NCBI RefSeq assembly: GCF_052060015.1
Contig: NZ_JBPODZ010000006.1
Span: 1 to 64,000 of the forward strand
DNA length: 64,000 bases
Direction: 5' to 3'
Origin: Arhodomonas sp052060015
GTDB lineage: Bacteria > Pseudomonadota > Gammaproteobacteria > Nitrococcales > Nitrococcaceae
Part shown: positions 34,274 to 44,122 of the stretch, piece by piece
Numbering within the stretch: position 1 is the first letter of the stretch
How the letters are laid out: every line of letters starts with the position of its first letter
Made by a program: the position numbers and the translations under genes
The notes under the pieces: generated by a model
What the model was told of the DNA's origin: nothing
What the model saw: only the letters and a program-made list of their open reading frames with translations
Databases searched by the model: none

Positions 34274-34726
34274 GTGTTTCGCGGTGTCACCCATATCAAC
34301 CTGGATGCGAAGGGCCGGATCGCCTTTCCAAGCCGCTACCGCGAGCGGTTGCAATCCCTGTGTGAGGGTGAGCTGGTGCTGACGGTGGATCGCGACCACT
34401 GTCTGCTGGTGTATCCGCTCCCGGAATGGGAAACCATCGAGCAGAAACTGGTGAACCTGCCCGGGCTCAACCGGACGGCACGGCGACTGCAGCGGCTGCT
34501 CATCGGTCACGCCACCGAGTGCCAGCTCGACGGCAACGGCCGCATCCTCGTACCTCCGCCCCTGCGCGAGTTCGCTTCGCTGGATAAACGCACCGTCCTC
34601 ATCGGCCAGGGCAATAAGTTCGAGCTCTGGGACGAGGCGGAGTGGCTGCGGCGCCGCGCCGAATGGCTGGCGGAGGCGTCGGAGGAAGAGGACCTACCCG
34701 CGGAGCTGGAGGCACTGTCACTGTGA
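34274..34726 (+). CDS. mraZ: Transcriptional regulator MraZ
   Basis: The 150-residue protein has two AbrB-like domains, each with the DxxGR(I)xxP motif (DAKGRIAFPSRYRE near residue 11 and DGNGRILVPPPLRE near 86). MraZ forms a ring-shaped oligomer and represses its own operon. The GTG at 34274 gives the family N-terminus FRGVTHINLDAKGR. It overlaps rsmH by one base. Confidence 0.95.
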   Translation: MFRGVTHINLDAKGRIAFPSRYRERLQSLCEGELVLTVDRDHCLLVYPLPEWETIEQKLVNLPGLNRTARRLQRLLIGHATECQLDGNGRILVPPPLREFASLDKRTVLIGQGNKFELWDEAEWLRRRAEWLAEASEEEDLPAELEALSL

Positions 34727-35676
34727 TGGCCGGCGCGGACGCCAACCAGGGAATGCACCGCCCGGTGCTCGTGGAGGCGGCGGCCGAGGTGTTGTCGCCG
34801 CCCACCGACGGCGTCTGCATCGATGCGACCTTCGGGCGGGGCGGCCACGCAGCCCGGCTGCTGGAGCGCCTCGGAGAGGGGGGCGAGCTCTGGCTCATCG
34901 ATCGGGACCCGGACGCCATCGCTGCTGCCCAGCGGCGTTTCGGTGCCGACCCCCGCTGCCGCATCCGGCGGCAGTCCTTCGCCGAGCTCGGCGCCCTCGC
35001 GGAGCGCGAGGGGCTGCGTGGACGGGTGGACGCCTTGCTCCTGGATCTCGGTGTCTCTTCGCCGCAGCTCGACGAGCCCGAGCGGGGATTCAGCTTCCGC
35101 CATGACGGGCCGCTGGACATGCGCATGGACCCCGACAGCGGGCCCACCGCTAGGGATTGGCTGGCAGGGGCGGGACCCGGAGAGATCGTGCGGGTGCTGC
35201 GTACCTACGGTGAGGAGCGTTACGCCCGACGCGTTGCGAACGCCATCGTCCGTGCCCGCGAGGCCGGGGCGTTGCCGGAGCGCACCACCGGCCTCGCCGA
35301 GCTGGTCGCCGCGGCACTCCCGAGGCATGAGCACCACAAGCACCCGGCGACCCGCACCTTCCAGGCCCTGCGCATCGTGGTCAACGGTGAGCTGGAGGCA
35401 CTGGAGGCGGCCCTGGCGGCGGTACGCTCGCTGCTGGCCCCCGCCGGGCGTCTGGCGGTGATCAGCTTCCATTCCCTGGAGGACCGCATGGTCAAGCGCT
35501 TCATCCGCGACGCCAGCCGCGTGGGCGAGCTACCCCCGGGTGTCCCTGAGCCGCCGCCGGAGCGGCGGCCGTGGCTGCGTCCGGTGGGGAGGCCGATACG
35601 CGCCGAGGCGGTCGAGACCGAGGGCAACCCCCGGGCGCGGAGCGCGGTAATGCGATGCGCGGAGCGGCTGGCATGA
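34726..35676 (+). CDS. rsmH: 16S rRNA (cytosine-1402-N4)-methyltransferase RsmH
   Basis: The 316-residue enzyme adds the N4-methyl group to C1402, the same nucleotide modified by RsmI encoded 1.2 kb upstream. Motifs include HRPVLVEAAAEVL, the SAM-binding DATFGRGGHA, LLLDLGVSSPQLDEPERGFS and FHSLEDRMVKRF. The ATG at 34726 overlaps the mraZ stop (TGATG). Confidence 0.97.
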   Translation: MAGADANQGMHRPVLVEAAAEVLSPPTDGVCIDATFGRGGHAARLLERLGEGGELWLIDRDPDAIAAAQRRFGADPRCRIRRQSFAELGALAEREGLRGRVDALLLDLGVSSPQLDEPERGFSFRHDGPLDMRMDPDSGPTARDWLAGAGPGEIVRVLRTYGEERYARRVANAIVRAREAGALPERTTGLAELVAAALPRHEHHKHPATRTFQALRIVVNGELEALEAALAAVRSLLAPAGRLAVISFHSLEDRMVKRFIRDASRVGELPPGVPEPPPERRPWLRPVGRPIRAEAVETEGNPRARSAVMRCAERLA

Positions 35677-35966
35677 GCTCGGCCTGGGTGATCGCCGGCC
35701 TGACGGTCGCGGTGGCGGCCAGCGCGGTGGCTCTGGTCCACACCAAGCACGAGAGCCGCCAGGTGTTCGTCGCCCTGCAAGCCCTCGAGCGCGAACGGGA
35801 CGCGTTGGATGAGGAGTGGGGGCGGCTGCGCATCGAGCAGGGGACCGTGGCCACCCACGGCCGGGTGGAGCGTCTCGCCCGCGAGCGCTTGGATATGCGG
35901 CTTCCGGACAGCGAGGAGATCGTGATCATCAAGGGGTCGGGAACGGCCGGGGGGACGGGGCAGTGA
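35673..35966 (+). CDS. ftsL: Cell division protein FtsL
   Basis: The 97-residue bitopic membrane protein has a helix at residues 3-24 and a leucine-zipper-like coiled coil (VALQALERERDALDEEWGRLR), then the ERLARERLDMRLP motif. FtsL joins FtsB and FtsQ to activate FtsWI. Sequence conservation is low; size, topology and position between rsmH and ftsI support the call. The ATG at 35673 overlaps the rsmH stop; 35655 is an alternative. Confidence 0.92.
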   Translation: MSSAWVIAGLTVAVAASAVALVHTKHESRQVFVALQALERERDALDEEWGRLRIEQGTVATHGRVERLARERLDMRLPDSEEIVIIKGSGTAGGTGQ

Positions 35967-37681
35967 GCAGCACGGGCAAGGCCACCGAAGGGCAAGGGCG
36001 CTGGCGCTTCTGCGTCGTCGCCGCCATCCTGGCCCTGCTCGGTTTCGCCCTGGTGGCCCGCGCGGTGGAGATCCAGTTCGTCGAGCGCGACTTCCTCGAG
36101 GGGCAGGGGCAGGCACGGCATGTGCGGGTGAACACCATCCCCGCGCACCGTGGCATGATTACCGACCGCTTCGGCGAGCCGCTTGCGATCAGTTCGCCGG
36201 TGGATTCGGTCTGGGCGGACCCCGGTCCGCTGCTGGAGGCTAGGGAGCGGATCCCGGGGCTGGCCGAGGCCCTGGGGCTGGATGCAGAGGCCCTTACGCG
36301 CAAGCTCGAGCGCCGCCGGGAGCGGGAATTCGTCTACATCCGCCGCCATGTCACCCCCGCGACGGGGCGCCGGATCATGGACCTCCGTATCCCCGGGGTG
36401 TCGCTGCAGCGGGAGTACCGCCGGTTCTATCCCACCGGGGAGGTCAGTGGCCACGCCGTGGGCTTCACCAATATCGATGACCGCGGCCAGACGGGCTTGG
36501 AGCGCGCCTATGACCGCTGGCTGTCCGGTCGTCCCGGGGCGAAACGGGTGGTGCGCGACCGTATGGGTCGGGTCGTGGAGGACGTGGAGCTGCTCCGAGA
36601 GCCGGAGCCGGGGCGGGATCTGACCCTGAGCCTGGACCGGCGCTTGCAATACATCGCCTATCGTTCGCTGAAGTCGGCGGTGCAGCGCCACGACGCCCGT
36701 GGTGGGTCGGTGTTGGTGCTGGATGCTCGCAGCGGCGAGGTGCTGGCGATGGCCAACCAGCCAGGCTTCAATCCCAATGACCGCGGCCAGCTCCAGGGCG
36801 AGCGCTACCGTAATCGGGCGGTCACCGACGTGATCGAGCCCGGCTCCACCATCAAGCCCTTTGCGGTGGCGGCGGCACTGGAGAGTGGCGACTACCAGCC
36901 GACCACGCGGGTGGACGCCGGTCCGGGTTGGATGATGGTGGGCGGGAACACCGTGCAGGACGTACACAACTACGGCGATATCGACGTGGCCACCGTGCTC
37001 CAGAAATCGAGCAACGTTGGCATCACGCGCATTGCCCTCTCCCTGGAGCCCGGCGATATCTGGGAGGTGATCGACGCCGCGGGTTTCGGACGCTCCACCG
37101 GTAGCGGCTTCCCCGGGGAGGCCGGGGGCTATCTCGACCCCCTGCCACCGGACAGCCGCTTTGAGCGGGCGACGTTGGCCTTCGGCTACGGCCTCTCGGC
37201 CACACCCCTGCAGCTCGCCCAGGCCTACGCGGCGCTCGCCAACCGTGGGCGCATGCCGTCGGTGAGCTTCCTGCGTGACGCCGGGGATCAGCCGCCGCGC
37301 CGGGTGATTTCCGAGGGTACCGCCGATCAGGTGCTGCAGATGCTCGAGCGGGTGGTGGGCCCGGACGGGACGGCGCAGACGGCGGATATCGGTGGCTATC
37401 GGGTCGCCGGTAAGACCGGCACCTCGAAGAAGGCCTCGGCCGGCGGCTACGCCGATGATCGCTACGTGGCCCTGTTCACCGGCGTCGTCCCTGCCAGTGA
37501 TCCCCGATTCGTGGCGGTGGTGATGGTGGATGAGCCCGGCGGGGACCAATACTACGGCGGCCAGGTGGCCGCCCCGGTGTTCCGCGAGGTCATGTCCCAG
37601 GCACTCCGTCTGTATAACGTGCCGCCGGACGCGGGGGATACGCTGGGTGACCTGATGATGGCGGAGGGGCGGCGGCCATGA
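35963..37681 (+). CDS. ftsI: Peptidoglycan D,D-transpeptidase FtsI (PBP3)
   Basis: The 572-residue septal transpeptidase has a membrane helix (about residues 16-36), a PBP dimerisation domain and a transpeptidase domain. Active-site Ser295 is in STIK, with SSN at 349-351 and KTG at 484-486. It crosslinks septal peptidoglycan and is a beta-lactam target. It starts with a GTG inside the ftsL stop (GTGA) and overlaps murE by 4 bp. Confidence 0.97.
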   Translation: MSSTGKATEGQGRWRFCVVAAILALLGFALVARAVEIQFVERDFLEGQGQARHVRVNTIPAHRGMITDRFGEPLAISSPVDSVWADPGPLLEARERIPGLAEALGLDAEALTRKLERRREREFVYIRRHVTPATGRRIMDLRIPGVSLQREYRRFYPTGEVSGHAVGFTNIDDRGQTGLERAYDRWLSGRPGAKRVVRDRMGRVVEDVELLREPEPGRDLTLSLDRRLQYIAYRSLKSAVQRHDARGGSVLVLDARSGEVLAMANQPGFNPNDRGQLQGERYRNRAVTDVIEPGSTIKPFAVAAALESGDYQPTTRVDAGPGWMMVGGNTVQDVHNYGDIDVATVLQKSSNVGITRIALSLEPGDIWEVIDAAGFGRSTGSGFPGEAGGYLDPLPPDSRFERATLAFGYGLSATPLQLAQAYAALANRGRMPSVSFLRDAGDQPPRRVISEGTADQVLQMLERVVGPDGTAQTADIGGYRVAGKTGTSKKASAGGYADDRYVALFTGVVPASDPRFVAVVMVDEPGGDQYYGGQVAAPVFREVMSQALRLYNVPPDAGDTLGDLMMAEGRRP

Positions 37682-39180
37682 CGGGGCCCTGGGATCTCAC
37701 CGCGCTGCTGCGGCCCTGGGTCGAGGATGCCCCGGCGGGGGCGATATCGGAGCTGGCCCTGGACAGCCGGGAGGTCCGTCCGGGTGGTGCCTTCCTAGCC
37801 GTCCGGGGCAGCCGCTCCCATGGAATACAGCACCTCGAGGACGCCCTGGCGCGGGGCGCCGGCGCCGTGCTCTGGGAGCCCGCCGAAGGGGCGGACGCCG
37901 CCGCGGTGGGCGACGCCTGCGCCGCCGCCGGCGTGCCCGTCGTCGCGGTCCCGGGCCTGGCGACGCTGGCCGGACCCATCGCCGCCCGCTTCTTCGGCGA
38001 ACCCGCGGCGCATCTCCGGCTCGTGGGGGTCACCGGCACCGATGGCAAGACCTCGTGCTCGCATTTCATTGCCCGGGCGCTGGATGGCCGGGATGAGCCC
38101 TGGGCGGTCATCGGCACCCTCGGCTGGGGGCAACCGGGCCGGCTCCGGGAGGCCACCCATACCACCCCCGATGCGGTGCAACTGCAGCGCCAGCTGGCGA
38201 CCCTGGCCGAGGCGGGGGTGCGGGGCGCGGCCATGGAGGTCTCCTCCCACGCCCTGGACCAGCACCGCACCGCCGGGATCACCTTCGCGGTGGCGGTACT
38301 GACCAACCTCAGTCGTGATCACCTGGACTATCACGGCAGCGAGGCGGCCTATGCGCGGGCGAAGGCCCGACTGTTCACCGCCCCGCCGCCGAATCACTCG
38401 GTGCTCAACCTCGATGATCCTTTTGGTCGGGCGCTTGCCCGCCGATGCGGCGAGGCGGTGATCGGCTACAGCGCAGAGGGCGCCCCGGGTGCCCGTGTCC
38501 GCGCCGATGCCGTGCGCCCGCGCCGGGATGGCATGGCGCTGACCCTGCACATCGACGACGCCGCACGGGGGCTGCGCGTCCCGCTCTTCGGCGCCTTCAA
38601 CGTGGCGAACGTGCTCGCCACCGCCGGGGCCGCCCTGGCCCTGGGCCACGACGTCGACGACCTCGTCACGGCGCTGGGGCGGCTGCGGCCGGTACCCGGT
38701 CGGATGGAGGCCCTGGGGGGTGGCGAAGGGCCCACCGTGATCGTCGACTACGCCCATACCCCCGCCGCCCTCGAGGCGGCGCTGGCCGCGACGCGGGCCC
38801 ATTTCCCGGGACGTCTCACCTGTGTGCTCGGCTGCGGCGGTGATCGCGATCCGGGTAAGCGGCCGCTGATGGCGGGTGCCGCCGAACGCCTCGCTGACGC
38901 CGTGGTGCTGACCAGCGACAACCCCCGGGGCGAAGCGCCGGAGCGGATCCTGGCCGACATGCGAGCCGGGCTCGCCGACGCCGGCGCTGCGACGATCCTG
39001 GCGGACCGCGGCGAGGCGATCCACGCCGCGGTGACGGCCTCCGGTGCCGGTGATGTGGTGCTGATCGCCGGCAAGGGTCACGAGGCCTGCCAGGTGATCG
39101 GCGATCGGGTCCTTCCCTTCAGCGATCGCGACGAGGCGGCCGCCGCACTGGCGAAGCGGGAGGGCGCATGGAGCCGGTGA
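37678..39180 (+). CDS. murE: UDP-MurNAc-L-Ala-D-Glu:meso-diaminopimelate ligase MurE
   Basis: The 500-residue Mur ligase adds the third stem residue. The ATP-binding motif is GVTGTDGKTSCSHFIA, and the substrate-selecting motif DNPR at 414-417 indicates meso-diaminopimelate rather than lysine, as expected of a Gram-negative. It overlaps ftsI by 4 bp and murF by 13 bp. Confidence 0.97.
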   Translation: MTGPWDLTALLRPWVEDAPAGAISELALDSREVRPGGAFLAVRGSRSHGIQHLEDALARGAGAVLWEPAEGADAAAVGDACAAAGVPVVAVPGLATLAGPIAARFFGEPAAHLRLVGVTGTDGKTSCSHFIARALDGRDEPWAVIGTLGWGQPGRLREATHTTPDAVQLQRQLATLAEAGVRGAAMEVSSHALDQHRTAGITFAVAVLTNLSRDHLDYHGSEAAYARAKARLFTAPPPNHSVLNLDDPFGRALARRCGEAVIGYSAEGAPGARVRADAVRPRRDGMALTLHIDDAARGLRVPLFGAFNVANVLATAGAALALGHDVDDLVTALGRLRPVPGRMEALGGGEGPTVIVDYAHTPAALEAALAATRAHFPGRLTCVLGCGGDRDPGKRPLMAGAAERLADAVVLTSDNPRGEAPERILADMRAGLADAGAATILADRGEAIHAAVTASGAGDVVLIAGKGHEACQVIGDRVLPFSDRDEAAAALAKREGAWSR

Positions 39181-40523
39181 GGGTCTCTGAGCTCATCGCC
39201 GCCCTCGGCGAAGGGCGCCGAATCCACGGCGACGCCATTATCACCGAGGTGTGTATCGACTCCCGCCAGGCCGGGGAGGGCGCGCTGTTCGTGGCCCTGC
39301 CCGGTAGTCGCACCGACGGTCATGCCTTCGTGACGGCCGCCCGCGATGCGGGGGCGGCGGCCGCCCTGGTGGCCCGCCCGGTGGAGGATCCGCTACCCCA
39401 GTGGCAGGTGGACGACCCCGCGGCGACCCTGGCCCGCCTCGGGGCCTGGGTTCGGGCGCAGGTGGGGGCCACGGTGGTGGCGGTGACCGGCTCCAACGGC
39501 AAGACCACGGTCAAGGAGATGATCGCCGCCATACTCCGCCAGGGGGATGAGACCCTTGCCACCGCCGGCAACCTCAATAACGAACTGGGTGTGCCGCTGA
39601 CGTTGTGCCGTCTCAACGCCGGGCACCGCTATGCCGTCATCGAGATGGGCTGTAATGCGCCCGGGGACATCGCCCGGCTGGCGGCGCTGGCGGCGCCGCA
39701 CGTGGGCGTGGTGACCAACGCGGGCCCTGCCCATCTGTCGGGGTTGGGCGACATCGCCGGTGTCGCGCGGACAAAGGGTGAACTGTTCGCCGGGCTGCGC
39801 CCCGACGGGGTTGCGGTGATCAACGCGGATGACGATTATGCGCCGCTTTGGCAGCAGCTGGCGGGGAGGCGGCGAAAGGTGACGTTCGGGACCACTGACG
39901 GCGTGGATGTGCGCGCGGGGGTGAACGCCAGCGGCGATATGCGGTTGCGCCTGCCCGGCGGAGAAGAGCAGACGGTGCGTCTGCGCCATCCCGGCGCCCA
40001 CAACCGGATCAATGCGGCGGCTGCGGCCGCCGCTTCGCTGGCGGCCGGGGGATCGGCCGCGTGGATACGCCCGGCCCTGGAGCAGCTGGAGGCAATTGGC
40101 GGACGCGGCACCGAGCATGGGCTTCGTGGCGGCGTGCGGGTGATCGACGACAGCTACAATGCCAATCCCGCGTCCCTCCGGGCGGCGGTGGACGTATTGG
40201 CCGCCGCCCCCGCCGGCTGGGTGGTGCTCGGCGACATGGGCGAGCTCGGTGCGGAGGGTGCTCGGCTGCACCGTGAGGCCGGCGCCTACATGCGCGCTGC
40301 GGGCGTGGAGCGCCTGTTCACCCTGGGTCCCCTGGCCGCGGAGGCGGCCCATGGCTTCGGCGAGGGGGCCGCGAGCTTCACCGAGTTGGACGCCCTGGTG
40401 GCTGCCCTGGATTCGTCGCTGCGGCCGGGGGTGCGGGTGCTGGTCAAGGGCTCGCGCTCCGCAGCCATGGAGCGGGTGGTGGCCGCCTTGGTCGAGCGTC
40501 GCGGCGCGGCGGGGGAGGGCTGA
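39168..40523 (+). CDS. murF: UDP-MurNAc-tripeptide:D-Ala-D-Ala ligase MurF
   Basis: The 451-residue ligase adds the D-Ala-D-Ala dipeptide to complete the stem pentapeptide. Motifs are VTGSNGKTTVKEM (ATP), NNELGVPLTL and the C-terminal DDSYNANPASLRAA. The D-Ala-D-Ala substrate is made by Ddl, encoded downstream in the same cluster. The ATG at 39168 lies inside murE. Confidence 0.97.
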   Translation: MEPVRVSELIAALGEGRRIHGDAIITEVCIDSRQAGEGALFVALPGSRTDGHAFVTAARDAGAAAALVARPVEDPLPQWQVDDPAATLARLGAWVRAQVGATVVAVTGSNGKTTVKEMIAAILRQGDETLATAGNLNNELGVPLTLCRLNAGHRYAVIEMGCNAPGDIARLAALAAPHVGVVTNAGPAHLSGLGDIAGVARTKGELFAGLRPDGVAVINADDDYAPLWQQLAGRRRKVTFGTTDGVDVRAGVNASGDMRLRLPGGEEQTVRLRHPGAHNRINAAAAAAASLAAGGSAAWIRPALEQLEAIGGRGTEHGLRGGVRVIDDSYNANPASLRAAVDVLAAAPAGWVVLGDMGELGAEGARLHREAGAYMRAAGVERLFTLGPLAAEAAHGFGEGAASFTELDALVAALDSSLRPGVRVLVKGSRSAAMERVVAALVERRGAAGEG

Positions 40524-40525
40524 TC

Positions 40526-41608
40526 ATGCTGCTCGCCCTGGCAAGCTGGCTGGAGGGGTTCTACAGCGGCTTCAATGTCTTCCAGTACCTCACCTTCCGG
40601 GCCATTCTGGGCACCCTGACCGCGCTGGGCATCGCCTTGCTGGTCGGCCCGAGCCTGATCCGCCGGCTCGTGCGCTACCAGATCGGGCAGTACATCCGCG
40701 ACGAGGGCCCCCAGAGTCATCTGTCCAAGGCCGGCACGCCCACCATGGGCGGTGCCCTGATCCTGGTGGGGATTACCGTAGCGACACTGCTGTGGAGCGA
40801 CCTCGGCAACCGCTTCGTATGGATGGTGCTGCTGGTGACCCTGGCGTTCGGCCTGATCGGTGGTGTCGATGATTGGTTGAAGCTCACCCGCGGTAACAGC
40901 CATGGCCTGTCCGCGCGCACCAAGTACCTGGCCCAGTCGGTGGTCGGGCTGGTGGCGGCGCTGGTGCTGTTCGCCAGCGCCCGCTACCCGGTGGAGACCT
41001 CGCTGATCGTGCCGTTCTTCAAGAACGTCATGCTCCCCCTGGGCTGGTTGTTCATCCCGCTGGTGTACTTCGTCATCGTCGGCAGCTCCAACGCGGTGAA
41101 CCTCACCGACGGCCTGGACGGACTGGCCATCCTGCCCACAGTGCTCGTGGGCGGCGCCCTCGGCGTGTTCGCGTATGCCAGCGGCAATTCGAATTTCGCC
41201 GACTACCTGGGTATCCCCTACGTCCACGGTGTCGGCGAGGTGGTGGTGTTCTGCGCCGCCGTCGTCGGCGCGGGGTTGGGGTTTCTCTGGTTCAACACCT
41301 ATCCCGCCCAGGTGTTCATGGGGGATGTGGGTGCCCTCGCACTGGGCGCCGCGCTGGGGGTGGTCGCCGTGGTGGTACGCCAGGAGCTGGTGCTGTTCAT
41401 CATGGGCGGGGTGTTCGTGGTGGAGACGGTTTCGGTGATGCTGCAGGTGGCCTCCTACAAGCTCACCGGCCGCCGGATCTTCCGCATGGCGCCGCTGCAC
41501 CACCACTTCGAGCTCAAGGGCTGGCCGGAGCCCCGGGTGATCGTACGGTTCTGGATCATCACCGTCGTGCTCGTGCTCATCGGGCTGGCGACGCTGAAGT
41601 TGCGCTGA
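40526..41608 (+). CDS. mraY: Phospho-MurNAc-pentapeptide transferase MraY
   Basis: The 360-residue, ten-helix membrane enzyme transfers phospho-MurNAc-pentapeptide to undecaprenyl phosphate to form lipid I. The Asp-rich motif GGVDDWLKLTRGNSHGL and the NAVNLTDGLDGLA and FMGDVGALALG blocks carry the catalytic aspartates. The MAPLHHHFELKGWPEPRV loop has the His triplet. It overlaps murD by one base. Confidence 0.97.
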   Translation: MLLALASWLEGFYSGFNVFQYLTFRAILGTLTALGIALLVGPSLIRRLVRYQIGQYIRDEGPQSHLSKAGTPTMGGALILVGITVATLLWSDLGNRFVWMVLLVTLAFGLIGGVDDWLKLTRGNSHGLSARTKYLAQSVVGLVAALVLFASARYPVETSLIVPFFKNVMLPLGWLFIPLVYFVIVGSSNAVNLTDGLDGLAILPTVLVGGALGVFAYASGNSNFADYLGIPYVHGVGEVVVFCAAVVGAGLGFLWFNTYPAQVFMGDVGALALGAALGVVAVVVRQELVLFIMGGVFVVETVSVMLQVASYKLTGRRIFRMAPLHHHFELKGWPEPRVIVRFWIITVVLVLIGLATLKLR

Positions 41609-42957
41609 TGATGATGGCCGTGGAACGCGACAATCCCAGCACAGGCGCCCGGCGGGCGGTGGTGGTCGGCCTCGGCGAGACCGGGCTCGCCTGCGCCCGC
41701 CATCTCGCCGCCGCCGGTCATCGGGTGGGGGTCATCGACACCCGGGAGCGCCCGCCCCTGGCCGCCGAGTTGGCGCGGGAGCACCCGGAGATCCCGCGGG
41801 CTTGTGGCGCTCTGGACCAGCGGATGCTGTGTGAGGCGGACTTCATCGTGCTGAGCCCGGGGCTGGACCCCCGCGTGCCGGAGATCGCCGCTGCCCGCGA
41901 GGCGGGGGTGCCGGTGATCGGCGAGATCGAGCTCTTCGCCCGGGCCGCCAGCGCGCCGGTGATCGCGATCACGGGCTCCAACGGCAAGAGCACGGTGACC
42001 ACCCTGGTGGCGGCGATGCTGGTCGAGGGCGGTCTGGATGTCGCCGCCGGCGGCAATCTCGGCCCGTCCGCACTCAGCCTGCTGGAGCGGGACACCGAGC
42101 CCGATTGCTACGTCCTCGAGCTATCGAGCTTCCAGTTGGAGACGGTGTCCAGCCTCGCGCCCGCGGCCTCGGTGGTGCTGAACATCAGCGCGGATCACCT
42201 GGACCGCTACCGGGACCTCGACGATTACGCCGCCACAAAGGCCCGCATCCATGAACGCAGCGCCGCCGTGGTGATCAATCGCGACGACCCGCGGGTGGCG
42301 GCCATGGGCCGTCCCGGCGACCGCGGATTCACCCTGGGCGCGCCGGCGGACGGGGACTGGGGCGTCGTCGAGGGGTGGTTCAGCCGCGGCGATGAGCGCT
42401 GCTGTCCGCTTGCCTCGTTGGCGCTGCCCGGGCGGCATAACCGCGCCAATGCCCTGGCCGCGTTGGCGCTTGCCGATGCGGTGGGGGTCCCCTGGGAGGC
42501 GATGGCGCGGGCGCTGACCGGCTACCGGGGGCTGCCGCACCGGATGGCGCCGGTCGGGCGGTTCCGTGGCCGGGTGTTCTACGACGATTCCAAGGGCACC
42601 AATGTCGGTGCCACCGTGGCGGCGGTCTCCGGGGTGGAATCGCCGTTGGTGCTCATTGCTGGCGGCCGCGGCAAGGGCCAGGATTTCCGGCCTCTGGCCG
42701 GGGCGTTGCGTGGGCGTGCCCGCGCGGTGGTGGTGCTCGGCGAGGACGCCGCCACCGTGGCCGCGGCAGTGGAGGGGGTTTGCCCGGTGCATCACGCCCG
42801 GGATATGGCCGAGGCCGTAGTGCTCGCGGTTACCGCCGCCCAGTCCGGTGACGCGGTGGTGCTGAGCCCCGCCTGCGCGAGCCAGGACATGTATACCGAT
42901 TATGCCGCCCGTGGCGAGGACTTCCGGCGCCAGGTGGAGGGGCTCGGTGATGACTGA
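41608..42957 (+). CDS. murD: UDP-MurNAc-L-alanine:D-glutamate ligase MurD
   Basis: The 449-residue ligase adds D-glutamate to UDP-MurNAc-L-Ala. The ATP-binding motif is ITGSNGKSTVTTL, followed by VLELSSFQLE and NISADHLDRY. The C-terminal domain has DDSKGTNVGAT. Three ATG codons open the gene (41608, 41611, then a third at 41614), so the exact start is uncertain by two residues. It overlaps ftsW by 8 bp. Confidence 0.96.
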   Translation: MMMAVERDNPSTGARRAVVVGLGETGLACARHLAAAGHRVGVIDTRERPPLAAELAREHPEIPRACGALDQRMLCEADFIVLSPGLDPRVPEIAAAREAGVPVIGEIELFARAASAPVIAITGSNGKSTVTTLVAAMLVEGGLDVAAGGNLGPSALSLLERDTEPDCYVLELSSFQLETVSSLAPAASVVLNISADHLDRYRDLDDYAATKARIHERSAAVVINRDDPRVAAMGRPGDRGFTLGAPADGDWGVVEGWFSRGDERCCPLASLALPGRHNRANALAALALADAVGVPWEAMARALTGYRGLPHRMAPVGRFRGRVFYDDSKGTNVGATVAAVSGVESPLVLIAGGRGKGQDFRPLAGALRGRARAVVVLGEDAATVAAAVEGVCPVHHARDMAEAVVLAVTAAQSGDAVVLSPACASQDMYTDYAARGEDFRRQVEGLGDD

Positions 42958-44122
42958 TCGTGCCGTCGCCCAACCGCCCCTGCAGCAGACCGCCCCGCTG
43001 GCGAGGCTGCTGGACTGGCATTTGATCGTTGCGGTGGCGGTGGTGCTGCTGCTCGGCCTGGTGATGGTGGCGTCGGCGTCGGTGGCCATCGCGGAGCGGG
43101 ATGCCGGGGCGCCGTTGGTGCTGTTCTACCGCCAGGCGCTCTTCGCCGTTGTGGGCGTGGCCCTCGCCGCCGCGGCGTTCCTATTGGTGGATACCGGCGA
43201 GTTGGAGCGCTCCGGGCCGACGCTGCTGGCCGCGGGCCTGTTCCTGCTGGCGATCATCCTGATCCCGGGGATCGGCCGTGAGGTCAATGGCAGCGTGCGC
43301 TGGCTGCCGCTGGGGGTGGTCAATCTGCAGGTCTCCGAGGTCGCCAAGCTCTGTGTGTTCATTTACCTGGCCGGTTACGCGGTGCGCCGGCGGGAGGCCA
43401 TGCGTCGCAGTGCCGGCGGGTTCCTGGTCCCGGTGGCCATACTGGCTCTGGTGGCGGCCCTGTTGCTCGCGGAGCCGGACTTCGGCGCCGCGGCGGTGGT
43501 CCTGGCAACGGGGCTGGCGCTGTTGTTCCTGGCCGGGGCCCCGCTGTTGTGGGTTGTCGTCCTGGCCGCGCTCGGGATGGCCTCGGCGGCGGCCCTGGTG
43601 GTGGCATCGCCCTATCGCTGGGAACGCCTCACCGCCTTCCTCAATCCCTGGGCCGATCCCTTTGACAGCGGCTTCCAGCTCACCCAGGCCCTCATCGCCG
43701 TGGGTCGTGGCGGCTGGTTCGGCGTCGGGCTCGGCAACAGCGTCCAGAAGCTGTTCTATCTGCCGGAGGCGCACACGGACTTCCTGTTCTCGGTGCTCGC
43801 GGAAGAACTCGGGGTAATGGGGGTGACCGCCACGGTGGCGCTGTTCGCCTACCTGGTATGGCGGGTGCTGCGCATCGGCAGCGCCGCGATGGCCGCCGGC
43901 CGGCCCTTCGGCGCCTATCTCTGCTGGGCGGTGGGCTTCTGGCTGGGCCTGCAGGCCTTCGTGAACATGGGTGTCAACCTGGGTCTGCTGCCCACCAAGG
44001 GCCTGACCCTGCCGCTGATGAGCTATGGCGGCAGTAGCCTGGTCATGACCCTGCTGTCGCTGGCCCTGGTGCTGCGGGTGGACTATGAGCGGCGCGCGGC
44101 GGTGCGGGAGGTGCAGCCATGA
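42950..44122 (+). CDS. ftsW: Septal peptidoglycan glycosyltransferase FtsW
   Basis: The 390-residue SEDS-family enzyme has about ten membrane helices. It polymerises lipid II at the septum in partnership with FtsI. Family blocks include GREVNGSVRWLPLG, QVSEVAKL and the closing YGGSSLVMTL. The RWERLTAF-like RWERLTAFLNPWADPFDSGFQ segment matches the extracytoplasmic loop. The ATG at 42950 lies inside the end of murD. Confidence 0.96.
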   Translation: MTDRAVAQPPLQQTAPLARLLDWHLIVAVAVVLLLGLVMVASASVAIAERDAGAPLVLFYRQALFAVVGVALAAAAFLLVDTGELERSGPTLLAAGLFLLAIILIPGIGREVNGSVRWLPLGVVNLQVSEVAKLCVFIYLAGYAVRRREAMRRSAGGFLVPVAILALVAALLLAEPDFGAAAVVLATGLALLFLAGAPLLWVVVLAALGMASAAALVVASPYRWERLTAFLNPWADPFDSGFQLTQALIAVGRGGWFGVGLGNSVQKLFYLPEAHTDFLFSVLAEELGVMGVTATVALFAYLVWRVLRIGSAAMAAGRPFGAYLCWAVGFWLGLQAFVNMGVNLGLLPTKGLTLPLMSYGGSSLVMTLLSLALVLRVDYERRAAVREVQP